DNA of 64,000 nucleotides, taken from assembly GCF_001976065.1 (NCBI RefSeq), contig NZ_MNAH01000006.1, positions 186,001 to 250,000 on the forward strand, in the 5' to 3' direction. Shown one piece after another: positions 8,106-16,404 of this stretch (the first letter of the stretch is position 1; every line of letters starts with the position of its first letter). The position numbers were made by a program, and so were the translations under genes. Source of the stretch: Pseudomonas putida (GTDB lineage: Bacteria > Pseudomonadota > Gammaproteobacteria > Pseudomonadales > Pseudomonadaceae). The notes below the pieces were generated by a model that saw nothing but the letters and a program-made list of their open reading frames with translations, was not told the origin of the DNA and made no database searches.

Positions 8106-9065
8106 ATGCGCAAGGGACTGTTTATCGGCATCAACGACTACACCCACGTTTCGCGCCTGAGCGGCTGCTGCAATGACGCCATGGCCATGGCCTCCGTGCT
8201 GAAGACCGACGCCAACGGCGATCCGAACTTCAAGAACATCGTCCTGACCTCCGCCGAGGACTACCTCTGCCGGGAAAAACTCGAAGACCAGATCCGCGAG
8301 CTGTTTTCCGGGGACTGCAATGTCGCCCTGCTGTACTTCGCCGGCCACGGCAGCTTCGACACCGACACCGACGAAGGCATGTTGATCCCGCAGGATTACA
8401 AGAGCGCCAAGGACGGGATTCGCCTGAGCGACATCCTCAACTGGGCCACCAAGGCCACCAAGATCAAGAACAAAGTGATCATTCTCGATTGCTGCCAGAG
8501 CGGCTCGGCCGGCGAACTGCGCGCCTTGCGCAGCGAGTGCGCCGTGATCGGCGAAGGCATGACCATTCTGACCGCCTGCAAAAAAGCTGAGCCGGCGATG
8601 GAGGGCGCACAGCACGGTGTGTTCACCGGACTGTTGCTCCAGGCCCTGCACGGCGGCGCGGCGAACATCCTGGGCAAGATCACCCCCGGCAGCCTTTATT
8701 CGTTTGTCGACAACGCCCTGGATGCCTGGGAGCAGCGTCCGGTGTTCAAGACCAACGTGTCGCAGTTCATTTCCCTGCGCGAAGTTTCGCCGCTGATCCC
8801 CAAGGAAATCCTGCGCAAACTCCCCGAATGGTTTGCCGAAGCGGAGTCGGTGTACCCCCTCGCCCCAAGCTTTGAGCCCACCGAAGCTGAGTTCAACCCG
8901 GAACAGGGCGAAGTCTTTGCCCAACTGCAAAAGTGCAACCGCCACAGTCTTATCGAACCGGTGGACGCCGAACACATGTACTACGCCGCCATCCATGCCA
9001 CCGGCTGCCGCCTCACCGCCCTCGGCGCCTACTACCGCGAACTCGCGATCAAGGGACATTTCTGA
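8106..9065 (+). CDS. Caspase-like (peptidase C14) protease, candidate effector of a TIR-signalling defence cassette
   Basis: A 319-aa protein beginning MRKGLFIGINDY, as in metacaspase/paracaspase folds. The catalytic dyad is visible as H81 in YFAGHGS and C130 in ILDCCQSG. The caspase fold fills about residues 1-230. The last 70 residues, including EVFAQLQKCNRHSLIEP and CRLTALGAYYRELA, form a separate small domain that may bind the activating nucleotide. The start is ATG two bases after the upstream TIR gene; an earlier in-frame ATG lies inside that gene. The stop overlaps the next start (TGATG). In known TIR-caspase systems the protease, once activated by a TIR product, degrades cell proteins and stops phage growth; the same role here is inferred. 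Confidence 0.87.
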   Translation: MRKGLFIGINDYTHVSRLSGCCNDAMAMASVLKTDANGDPNFKNIVLTSAEDYLCREKLEDQIRELFSGDCNVALLYFAGHGSFDTDTDEGMLIPQDYKSAKDGIRLSDILNWATKATKIKNKVIILDCCQSGSAGELRALRSECAVIGEGMTILTACKKAEPAMEGAQHGVFTGLLLQALHGGAANILGKITPGSLYSFVDNALDAWEQRPVFKTNVSQFISLREVSPLIPKEILRKLPEWFAEAESVYPLAPSFEPTEAEFNPEQGEVFAQLQKCNRHSLIEPVDAEHMYYAAIHATGCRLTALGAYYRELAIKGHF

Positions 9066-9556
9066 TGCCTGTATTTATCAGCTACCGCCACATGGATCGT
9101 GCCTATGCGATCAATATCAACACGCGCCTGATGCAAGCCAATATCAAGACTTACCTTGATGTACTGGATGCCGAATCCCAGACCACCGATGACATCACCG
9201 GGGTGATCACCCGCAACATCAGCGAATGCACACATCTGCTGGCAGTGGTGTCAGAGAAAACCGCGCTGTCCTGGTGGGTACCGTTCGAAATCGGCGAGGC
9301 GACCATCACCAATCGGCGTATCTGCTCGTTCAAGACCGGCCCGACAGCGCTGCCGCTGTATCTGGACAAATGGCCGAAGCTGACCAGCGAGCGGGATATC
9401 GAGTTCTTTATCGATGCGTATCGCAACGAGTCGACGCTCAAGCGTTCCATGTCACTGGAATCCGTGAATGGCAACGAATCGGCACGCAGCGTCAACAGGA
9501 GTAACGCCGATCGATTCCACACGGATCTTAAATCCAGAATCATCCGTGGGTTTTAA
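9065..9556 (+). CDS. TIR domain protein, third gene of the cassette
   Basis: A 163-aa protein with a classical bacterial TIR domain. The beta-A strand is VFISYRHMDRAYA (residues 3-15). The sequence SEKTALSWWVPFEIGEA carries W71 and E75, the expected NADase glutamate, and LPLYLDKWPKLTS begins the last strand. Residues 130-163 are a Ser/Asn-rich tail without recognised domain. It starts by TGATG overlap with the caspase-like gene, so its translation is coupled. Two 60-base lines I counted by hand (9121-9180, 9361-9420) are 50-52% GC against about 62% in neighbouring motB, hinting at foreign origin. It differs clearly from the first TIR-like protein. Confidence 0.85.
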   Translation: MPVFISYRHMDRAYAININTRLMQANIKTYLDVLDAESQTTDDITGVITRNISECTHLLAVVSEKTALSWWVPFEIGEATITNRRICSFKTGPTALPLYLDKWPKLTSERDIEFFIDAYRNESTLKRSMSLESVNGNESARSVNRSNADRFHTDLKSRIIRGF

Positions 9557-9572
9557 GGCCGGAAGCACCCAC

Positions 9573-9600
9573 AAAAAAGCCGACATCTGTCGGCTTTTTT
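9573..9600. terminator. Bidirectional rho-independent terminator between the cassette and motB
   Basis: Perfect stem GCCGACA/TGTCGGC flanked by six A on the left and six T on the right, so it works in both directions. It ends the TIR-caspase-TIR transcript on the plus strand and motAB on the minus strand. Confidence 0.93.
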
Positions 9601-9605
9601 GTGGC

Positions 9606-10634
9606 TCATTGCTTGGGTGGTTCGCCCGGCGCCGGTGCCGGATCATCGAACAGGTTCAGACGCTCGCGCAGCTCGTGGGCCGGCAGCGGTTGCTTGTCCG
9701 CTGGCAACGCGTTCGGGTCGACCGGTGCAACCGGTGCGGTGCCCGGCGCGGTCGAACCTTGCGGCGCATCAGGTGCCGGCTCTGCGCCCTGCGCCCCTTC
9801 GATCGCACGCTGGGCTTTTTTCGTCAGCACGACAATGTCGATACGACGGTTCACCGGGTTGAACGGATGCTCGCGGTCGAACAGGGCCGACGAGGCGTAA
9901 CCGACCACACGCGCCACCTGGGCATCCGGATAGCTGCCCGCCACCAGCGCACGCCGTGCGGCGTTGGCACGGTTGGCCGAGAGTTCCCAGTTACCGAAAT
10001 CACCGCTGCCGGTGTATGGCTTGGCATCGGTGTGGCCGCTGATGCTGATCTTGTTCGGCACGGCCTTGATGGTGTCGGCCATGGCCAGCAGGATGTCTTC
10101 GAAATAGGGTTTCAGGCGCGCCGAGCCTGAATCGAACATCGGCCGGTTCTCGGCGTCCACGATCTGGATACGCAAACCGTCCGGGGTGATCTCGAACAGG
10201 ATCTGGTCTTTGAATTTCTGCAGTTGCGGATTCTCTTCGACCTTGTTCTGCAGTTCTTGCAGCAGCAGTTCCAGGCGTTCTTTCTCAACCATCTCGGCCA
10301 TGCCTTCAACCTGATCGACATCGACGGTTACCTTGTCCGGCTGCGGCTGGGTCTTTATCTCGGGGTTGAGGGTATTTTCCGGCGCCATGGTTGGCGTGCC
10401 GCCCAGGTCGATGATGTATGGCGTGCCACTTTCGGAAAAGCCGATGGGGTCCTTGAAGTAGCCGGCGATGGCGATTTTCTGTTCCGGGGTGGCGGTGGAC
10501 AACAGCCACAACACCAGAAAGAACGCCATCATCGCCGTGGCGAAGTCGGCGAAGGCGATTTTCCAGGCGCCCCCGTGATGCCCGCCGGCGATGCGCTTGA
10601 CGCGCTTGATGATTATCGGCTGATTGTTCTCCAT
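9606..10634 (-). CDS. motB: Flagellar motor stator protein MotB
   Basis: Stator subunit that anchors the proton channel to peptidoglycan. The 342-aa product has one membrane helix (about 28-48) containing the proton-carrying D30 in FADFATAMMAFF. A plug/linker region follows, then a C-terminal OmpA-like peptidoglycan-binding domain with ISGHTDAKPY and LSANRANAARRAL. A Pro/Ala-rich tail (about 290-342) follows. It starts three bases after motA, as part of a motAB operon. Confidence 0.97.
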   Translation of the reverse strand: MENNQPIIIKRVKRIAGGHHGGAWKIAFADFATAMMAFFLVLWLLSTATPEQKIAIAGYFKDPIGFSESGTPYIIDLGGTPTMAPENTLNPEIKTQPQPDKVTVDVDQVEGMAEMVEKERLELLLQELQNKVEENPQLQKFKDQILFEITPDGLRIQIVDAENRPMFDSGSARLKPYFEDILLAMADTIKAVPNKISISGHTDAKPYTGSGDFGNWELSANRANAARRALVAGSYPDAQVARVVGYASSALFDREHPFNPVNRRIDIVVLTKKAQRAIEGAQGAEPAPDAPQGSTAPGTAPVAPVDPNALPADKQPLPAHELRERLNLFDDPAPAPGEPPKQ

Positions 10635-10637
10635 GGC

Positions 10638-11489
10638 TTAACGACCGCGAACCGCTTGTTCCAGCTCAGCGAAGCTTGGACGGTGCGCCGGGTACAGGAC
10701 CTTGCGCCCGAACTCCACGGCCAGCGATGGCGGCATGCCCGAGGCGGAAGCAACCAGCGAGGCCTTGATGGCTTCGTAGACATTCAACTCTTCCTTGGCA
10801 TCGTGGGCCAGGGAGTGCGCCAGCGGGCCGAAGAAACCATAGGCGGCGAGAATACCGAAGAAGGTACCGACCAGTGCCGCACCGACGTGCAGGCCGATGG
10901 ATTTCTGATCGCCCTCACCCAGCGAGGCCATGGTCACCACGATACCCAGGACCGCCGCGACGATACCGAAACCGGGCATGGCGTCGGCGATACCGTTCAC
11001 TGCGTGGGACGGGTGCTCCAGGTCTTCCTTGAGGCTGTAGAGCTCCATGTCGAACAGGCCCTCCAGCTCATGGGGCGCCATGTTGCCGGAGGACATGATG
11101 CGCAGGTAATCACAGATAAACGCGGTCATGCGCTCATCCTTGAGGACCGTCGGGTACTTGGCGAAGATCGGGCTCGCCGCGGCATCTTCGATGTCCGCTT
11201 CGATGGCCATCATGCCTTCGCGGCGGCTCTTGTTGAGAATCTCGTAGATCAGGCCCAGCACTTCCAGGTAGAAGGCATGGCTGAAACGCGACCCGAACAT
11301 GCTCAGGGACTTCTTGAGCACGTGCATGGTCATATAACCAGGGTTGGCCTGCAGGAACGCACCGAGGGCCGCACCACCGATGATCATGACCTCGAAAGGC
11401 TGGATCAGGGCGGCAATCTTGCCATGGGAGAGCACGTATCCGCCGAGCACGCTCGCGAATACGACGATGATGCCGATAATTTTAGCCAT
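10638..11489 (-). CDS. motA: Flagellar motor stator protein MotA
   Basis: Proton-conducting stator subunit with four membrane helices and a cytoplasmic loop that contacts FliG. The 283-aa protein starts MAKIIGIIVVFASVLGGYVLSHGK, the normal Pseudomonas start; the frame is open 78 bases further upstream but that part is not conserved. Membrane helices fall near 1-22, 30-50, 170-190 and 200-222. It is followed directly by motB and is divergent from the HDOD gene. Confidence 0.97.
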   Translation of the reverse strand: MAKIIGIIVVFASVLGGYVLSHGKIAALIQPFEVMIIGGAALGAFLQANPGYMTMHVLKKSLSMFGSRFSHAFYLEVLGLIYEILNKSRREGMMAIEADIEDAAASPIFAKYPTVLKDERMTAFICDYLRIMSSGNMAPHELEGLFDMELYSLKEDLEHPSHAVNGIADAMPGFGIVAAVLGIVVTMASLGEGDQKSIGLHVGAALVGTFFGILAAYGFFGPLAHSLAHDAKEELNVYEAIKASLVASASGMPPSLAVEFGRKVLYPAHRPSFAELEQAVRGR

Positions 11490-11655
11490 AGGTAGGAGAG
11501 CACTTACTGAGTCGGGTTCAAGGTCATATTCGGAAGTTAAAAAATCTCTTCTTCTACTTATCGGCAAAACTGCGCCAGACTATAGCCAGTTCAGGCGAAA
11601 AGCCAATTTGACCCCCTCCGGGCCCAGGTATTGTTGACGATGATCGCCTCCAGAC
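11490..11655. promoter_or_regulatory. Divergent control region of motAB and the HDOD gene
   Basis: The region holds one weak plus-strand sigma70-like pair, TTGACC (11608-11613) and TATTGT (11629-11634), spaced 15 bases, upstream of the HDOD gene. No obvious flagellar sigma28 box was seen for motA. I rate this as suggestive only. Confidence 0.3.
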
Positions 11656-13194
11656 ATGGCTAGACAAACGAACGCCACGACGCCAACACCAACCACGCTC
11701 GAAGGCTGGGTCAAGCTTCTCGACGGCGTGCGCCTGCCGGTTCCGCAGGCCAGTCACGACCGTGTCTGCCGGGCACTGCGCGACAGTCGCAGCTCGCTGC
11801 GCAATATCGCCGACCTGATGCAAGGCAGTCCGGCCCTGGCCTTGAGCGTAATTCGCGAGGCCAACCGGCACAGCCATGGCGCCATGAGCGAGCCTGCGGA
11901 AAACCTTGAGGTGGCCATCAACCGCCTCGGCTTGAAGCGCACCGAGGAACTGCTCGCACGCCTGCCTGTCATGCCCGAGGTCGAGATTCCGAAAGCCCTG
12001 CGCCAGCTGCAGATGATCAGCCAACACGCCAGCCAACAGGCCAATGGCTTTTTTGCCAGCCGCCTGGCGCGCCTGTGGCAGGACATCCATTGGGGTAGCC
12101 TGCTGTTCCTGTCACCGCTGTGGCCGCTGGCCCTGACCCATTCGCACCTGCTCGAAGCATGGGAGCAGCGGGTGATTCATAAAGGCGAGTCGGCGCGCAC
12201 CGTCGAACAGCAACTGTTTGGCGCGCGCCTGCTGGAAATCGGCCAGGCCCTGGTGGATCTCTGGCACCTGCCGATCTGGGTGCAACAGGGCTATCGACTG
12301 CTGCTCACCGAGCAACGGGAACTGGTGAAAGTCCTGCGCATTGCCCGCGACAGCGAACATCCGCTACGCCAGCAGAATCGTCTGGACGACGACCCGACCC
12401 TGCGCCGCTGGCTCAACCAACCGGCCAACACGGTGCTGCTGGCCAATGGCCTGGCACTCTCGGCGCAGCAGGCTTGGGACAGTCCGCACAGTGAGCGCTG
12501 GCAGTACCTGACCAGCCTTTACCTGCAAATACCGATGGACGAGGTGCAACAGCAATTGCACCAGCAAGCCGCCAACAGCGCGCGCTATCACGCCATGCCC
12601 GACCTCTGGCATCCCGCGGTCGCGCTGATCTGGCCATGGGGCATGAACCCTGTGCCTGCCGGTTTGCAGCCAGCCCCGGCACCCACCGCCGAAGACCTGG
12701 CAAAGTGGCGCAAACAATGCGCCGAGTTGCTGGTGGAGCCGAGTCGCTTCACCAACGCCATCCACCTCACCACCTCTGCCCGTGACGCGCTGGTTGCCTG
12801 CGGCATGCGTCGGGTGATGATCCTGATGGCCGACCGCACCCACACCACTCTGCGTGTGCACCAGACGGCCGGCCTGCCCGACGAAGTGGCCGGCTTGAAT
12901 TTTGTCGTCAGTCAAAGCGCGGTACTGCAACGCCTGCTCTCGCAACAGGCCCAGGTACGCCTGACGCCGCTCAACAACGCGCAGTTTTCCGCCTTGTTGC
13001 CCAACAACCTGCGCAGCCAGTTCAGCGGTGAACACCTGTTGCTGCGTTCGCTGCTCAACAATGGGCGGGTAATCATGATTATCGTGGCAGACCAGGGTGG
13101 TGGGCCATTCTCGGACATCACCGTGCAAGCCTTCGGCAAAACCGCGCAATGCATCGAAAAAGCGCTGCACAGCTTTAGTCAGCGCGGCCAATAA
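11656..13194 (+). CDS. HDOD domain protein with C-terminal GAF-like region
   Basis: A 512-aa cytoplasmic protein. The N-terminal half (about 15-235) is an HDOD domain, seen in VPQASHDRVCRALRD, SLRNIADLMQGSPALALSVIREAN and NLEVAINRLGLKR. It lacks the HD catalytic pair, as is usual in HDOD. The last part (about 355-510), with CGMRRVMILMADRTHTTLRVH and NGRVIMIIVADQGG, looks like a GAF-type sensory fold. HDOD proteins are linked to signalling and c-di-GMP networks; no specific role is known. The equivalent gene lies beside motA and rhdA in other Pseudomonas. Confidence 0.82.
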   Translation: MARQTNATTPTPTTLEGWVKLLDGVRLPVPQASHDRVCRALRDSRSSLRNIADLMQGSPALALSVIREANRHSHGAMSEPAENLEVAINRLGLKRTEELLARLPVMPEVEIPKALRQLQMISQHASQQANGFFASRLARLWQDIHWGSLLFLSPLWPLALTHSHLLEAWEQRVIHKGESARTVEQQLFGARLLEIGQALVDLWHLPIWVQQGYRLLLTEQRELVKVLRIARDSEHPLRQQNRLDDDPTLRRWLNQPANTVLLANGLALSAQQAWDSPHSERWQYLTSLYLQIPMDEVQQQLHQQAANSARYHAMPDLWHPAVALIWPWGMNPVPAGLQPAPAPTAEDLAKWRKQCAELLVEPSRFTNAIHLTTSARDALVACGMRRVMILMADRTHTTLRVHQTAGLPDEVAGLNFVVSQSAVLQRLLSQQAQVRLTPLNNAQFSALLPNNLRSQFSGEHLLLRSLLNNGRVIMIIVADQGGGPFSDITVQAFGKTAQCIEKALHSFSQRGQ

Positions 13195-13237
13195 GGCTGC
13201 GCTACAATCCTCCCTTTTTGTGCCCTGGAGACCTCAC

Positions 13238-14053
13238 ATGTCTGACTTCTCTGGCTTGCCGCTGGTGATCGAGTCGAGCGACTTGCTCCCTCGCCTCGAA
13301 GCCCGCCAACTGATCCTGGTGGACCTGACCAGCAACGTCCGCTACACCGAAGGGCATATTCCCGGTGCGCGCTTCGTCGACCCCAAACGCACACAACTCG
13401 GCCAGGCACCCGCGCCAGGGCTCATGCCGCCGCAAGCGGCGCTCGAAGCATTGTTCGGTGAGCTGGGGCACAACCCCGATGCCGTTTATGTCGTCTACGA
13501 CGACGAAGGTGGTGGCTGGGCCGGGCGCTTTATCTGGCTTCTGGATGTCATTGGCCACAACAAGTACCACTATCTCGATGGCGGCCTGACGGCCTGGCTG
13601 GCAGAAGGCATGCCCATGTCAATCCAGGTTCCCCCTCCCGCAGGTGGCCCGGTTGCGCTGACCCTGCACGACGAACCCACAGCCACGCGCGAGTACCTGC
13701 AAAGCCGCCTCGGCGCTGCTGACCTGGCTATCTGGGATGCGCGCGGGCCGCTGGAGTATTCCGGGGAGAAAGTGCTGGCGGCCAAGGGCGGCCACATCCC
13801 AGGCGCAGTCAATTTCGAGTGGACCGCGGGCATGGATCGGGCGCGCCACCTGCGCATCCGCACCGACATGCCGAAAATCCTGGAACAACTCGGCATCACC
13901 AAAGACAAAGAAGTCATTACCCACTGCCAGACGCACCATCGATCTGGCTTCACCTATCTGGTGGCCAAGGCTCTCGGTTATCCGCGGGTCAAGGGCTACG
14001 CTGGCTCCTGGGGCGAATGGGGTAACCATCCCGACACGCCCGTAGAGATTTAA
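13238..14053 (+). CDS. rhdA: Thiosulfate sulfurtransferase (rhodanese) RhdA
   Basis: Two-domain rhodanese of 271 aa, the length of Azotobacter RhdA. The inactive N-terminal domain covers about 1-135. The catalytic C-terminal domain holds the active-site loop CQTHHRSG, which is characteristic of the RhdA subgroup, with the catalytic Cys first. It transfers sulfane sulfur to cyanide or protein acceptors and may protect against cyanide or oxidative stress. It sits 18 bases before psd. Confidence 0.95.
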   Translation: MSDFSGLPLVIESSDLLPRLEARQLILVDLTSNVRYTEGHIPGARFVDPKRTQLGQAPAPGLMPPQAALEALFGELGHNPDAVYVVYDDEGGGWAGRFIWLLDVIGHNKYHYLDGGLTAWLAEGMPMSIQVPPPAGGPVALTLHDEPTATREYLQSRLGAADLAIWDARGPLEYSGEKVLAAKGGHIPGAVNFEWTAGMDRARHLRIRTDMPKILEQLGITKDKEVITHCQTHHRSGFTYLVAKALGYPRVKGYAGSWGEWGNHPDTPVEI

Positions 14054-14071
14054 GGTTTTTAAGGACAGTTA

Positions 14072-14932
14072 ATGAACAAGCGTCTGTTTATCGTCAGCCA
14101 ATACCTGCTGCCCCACAATCTGCTCTCGCGACTGGCCGGCTGCATTGCCGAATGCCGTGTGCGCTGGTTCAAGAATGCCTTTACCGCCTGGTTCGCCAAG
14201 CGTTACCAGGTGAACATGTCCGAGGCACTGGTCGAAGACCTGACCGCCTACGAGCACTTCAACGCATTCTTTACCCGCGCACTGAAAGAGGGTGCCCGCC
14301 CTCTCGACGAAACCCCGGGCGCCATCCTCAGCCCGGCCGACGGCGCGGTCAGCCAACTTGGCCCGATCGAGCACGGCCGTGTGTTCCAGGCCAAGGGCCA
14401 CAGCTTCAGCGTGCTGGAACTGCTGGGTGGCGATGCGGCGAATGCCGCGCCGTTCATGGGCGGTGACTTCGCGACCATCTACCTGTCGCCGAAGGACTAT
14501 CACCGCGTGCACATGCCACTGGCCGGCACCCTGCGCGAGATGGTCTACATCCCGGGTCGCCTGTTCTCGGTCAACCAGACCACCGCTGAAAACGTGCCGG
14601 AGCTGTTTGCCCGCAACGAGCGCGTGGCGTGCATTTTCGACACCGAGCGCGGGCCGATGGCCGTGGTGCTGGTGGGCGCGATGATCGTGGCATCGATCGA
14701 AACCGTGTGGGCCGGGCTGGTAACGCCGCCAAAGCGCGAACTGAAAACTTTCCGCTACGACGAAGCCGCGCGCGCGCCGATCCACCTGGAAAAAGGTGCG
14801 GAGCTGGGTCGCTTCAAACTGGGTTCGACCGCTGTCGTGCTGTTCGGGCCGGACCAAGTGCAGTGGGATGCGGAGCTGCTGGCCGGTTCGCCAGTGCGGA
14901 TGGGTCAGGGTATGGGCTCACCGAAAGCCTAA
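14072..14932 (+). CDS. psd: Phosphatidylserine decarboxylase proenzyme
   Basis: Makes phosphatidylethanolamine from phosphatidylserine at the inner membrane. The 286-aa proenzyme has the LGST self-cleavage motif (GRFKLGSTAVVLF near residue 250), where the Ser becomes the pyruvoyl group. Other typical elements are LSPADGAVSQLG and YHRVHMPLAG. A clear Shine-Dalgarno AAGGA lies seven bases upstream of the start. It probably forms an operon with rhdA. Confidence 0.97.
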   Translation: MNKRLFIVSQYLLPHNLLSRLAGCIAECRVRWFKNAFTAWFAKRYQVNMSEALVEDLTAYEHFNAFFTRALKEGARPLDETPGAILSPADGAVSQLGPIEHGRVFQAKGHSFSVLELLGGDAANAAPFMGGDFATIYLSPKDYHRVHMPLAGTLREMVYIPGRLFSVNQTTAENVPELFARNERVACIFDTERGPMAVVLVGAMIVASIETVWAGLVTPPKRELKTFRYDEAARAPIHLEKGAELGRFKLGSTAVVLFGPDQVQWDAELLAGSPVRMGQGMGSPKA

Positions 14933-14949
14933 AGACCGAGCTGCATTCC

Positions 14950-15039
14950 TGTGGGAGCGGGCTTGCTCGCGAAAGCGGACTTACAGTCAACATTAACGTT
15001 GAATGTGATGACGCCTTCGCGAGCAAGCCCGCTCCCACA
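14950..15039. repeat. Inverted REP pair (REPIN), GTGGGAGCGGGCTTGCTCGCGA type
   Basis: Two copies of the palindromic core in opposite orientation (14950-14976 and 15013-15039) separated by 36 bases, between the convergent psd and serB genes. Such pairs form long cruciform-capable structures and probably act as 3' end barriers. Confidence 0.9.
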
Positions 15040-15054
15040 TTTGTTTCGGGTGTA

Positions 15055-16269
15055 TCAGAGCTGGCCGTCGCGATCGCGGAAGCCCAGCAGATACAGCACG
15101 CCATCCAGCCCAAGGGTGGAAATCGCCTGTCTAGCCGACTGCTTGACCAGCGGCTTGGCCCGGAACGCCACGCCCAATCCGGCAATTGCCAGCATCGGCA
15201 GGTCATTGGCACCGTCGCCGACCGCAATGGTCTGCTCCAGTCGCAAGCCTTCCTTGTGTGCCAGTTCTTTCAGCAGATCCGCTTTGCGCTGGGCATCGAC
15301 AATCGGCTCGATCGCCACGCCCGTCACCTTGCCATCAACCACTTCCAGTTCGTTGGCGAACACGTAGTCGATACCCAGCTTGGCCTGTAATTGCTTGGCG
15401 AAGTAGGTAAACCCGCCCGACAGGATGGCGGTCTTGTAACCCAGGCGCTTGAGTTCGGCGAACAGGGTTTCAGCACCTTCGGTCAGGCGAAGAGAGGCGC
15501 CGATCGAGTCCAGCACGCCAACGTCCAGCCCCTTGAGCAACGCCAGGCGTTCCTTGAAGCTGGCGCGGAAGTCCAGTTCACCGGCCATCGCCCGCTCGGT
15601 AATTTCCGACACCTTGTCGCCCACGCCGGCCGCCTTGGCCAACTCGTCGATGACTTCGGCCTCGATCAGGGTCGAGTCCATGTCGAACACCGCCAGGCGG
15701 CGGTTGCGACGGAACAGCGAATCTTCCTGGAAGGCGATGTCGACGTTCAGCTCCTGGGCGACGCTGAGGAATTCCGCCCGCAGTGACTGCGGATCAGCCG
15801 CTTCGCCGCGCACGGAAAACTCGATGCAACCCTTGCCTTTATCAGCCGGGGTGTCCAGCGGCATGCGCCCGGACAGGCGATCGATATGGTCGATGTTCAG
15901 GCCATATTTGGCGGTGATCGAACTCACGGCCTGCAATTGCCCGGCGGTGACCTTGCGTGTCAGCAGGGTCACGATGTGGCGTTTTTTGCCCTGGTTGCCG
16001 ACCCACTGCTGGTAATCCTCTTCGGATACCGGCGTGAAACGCACCTGTTGATCAAGCTCATAGCCCTTGAACAGGATGTCCTTGAGCACCGACTTGCCTT
16101 GTTCGGTATCAGGAATTTCAACCAGGATGCCGAACGACAGGGTGTCGTGGATCACCGCCTGACCGATGTCGAGAATGTTCACACCACCCTGGGCCAGAAC
16201 GCCGGTAATGGCCGCAGTCAGACCCGGACGGTCGACTCCCGTGATGTTTATCAGGACGATTTCGCGCAA
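15055..16269 (-). CDS. serB: Phosphoserine phosphatase SerB
   Basis: Last step of serine synthesis. The 404-aa protein has N-terminal ACT-type regulatory repeats (about 3-80 and 97-175) and a C-terminal HAD domain. The nucleophile motif is FDMDSTL (D196, D198), with SGGF near 290 and GDGANDLPML later. It is longer than the E. coli enzyme because of the ACT repeats, as usual in Pseudomonas. Divergent from the Smp-like gene, as serB and smp are in E. coli. Confidence 0.96.
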   Translation of the reverse strand: MREIVLINITGVDRPGLTAAITGVLAQGGVNILDIGQAVIHDTLSFGILVEIPDTEQGKSVLKDILFKGYELDQQVRFTPVSEEDYQQWVGNQGKKRHIVTLLTRKVTAGQLQAVSSITAKYGLNIDHIDRLSGRMPLDTPADKGKGCIEFSVRGEAADPQSLRAEFLSVAQELNVDIAFQEDSLFRRNRRLAVFDMDSTLIEAEVIDELAKAAGVGDKVSEITERAMAGELDFRASFKERLALLKGLDVGVLDSIGASLRLTEGAETLFAELKRLGYKTAILSGGFTYFAKQLQAKLGIDYVFANELEVVDGKVTGVAIEPIVDAQRKADLLKELAHKEGLRLEQTIAVGDGANDLPMLAIAGLGVAFRAKPLVKQSARQAISTLGLDGVLYLLGFRDRDGQL

Positions 16270-16340
16270 GGCGCACCCCCGCAGGTGGAAAAAAACCGCA
16301 TTCTACCCACATTCAGTGACCATCGGGCACCGTGAGCGCT

Positions 16341-16368
16341 TTGACGGCCTAGGGCCTGTCGCTATACT
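16341..16368 (+). promoter_or_regulatory. Sigma70-type promoter of the Smp-like gene
   Basis: TTGACG and TATACT separated by 16 bases, 37 bases upstream of the GTG start. This is one of the best matches to the consensus in the window. Confidence 0.65.
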
Positions 16369-16404
16369 GCGCGTCAACTTCACGGACAAAAGAGCCGAGC
16401 TCAA

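Noticed and set aside
14950..15039. Could the repeated palindromes be a CRISPR array?
   Set aside because: Only two inverted copies per site, unequal spacing and no cas genes; they are REP elements.
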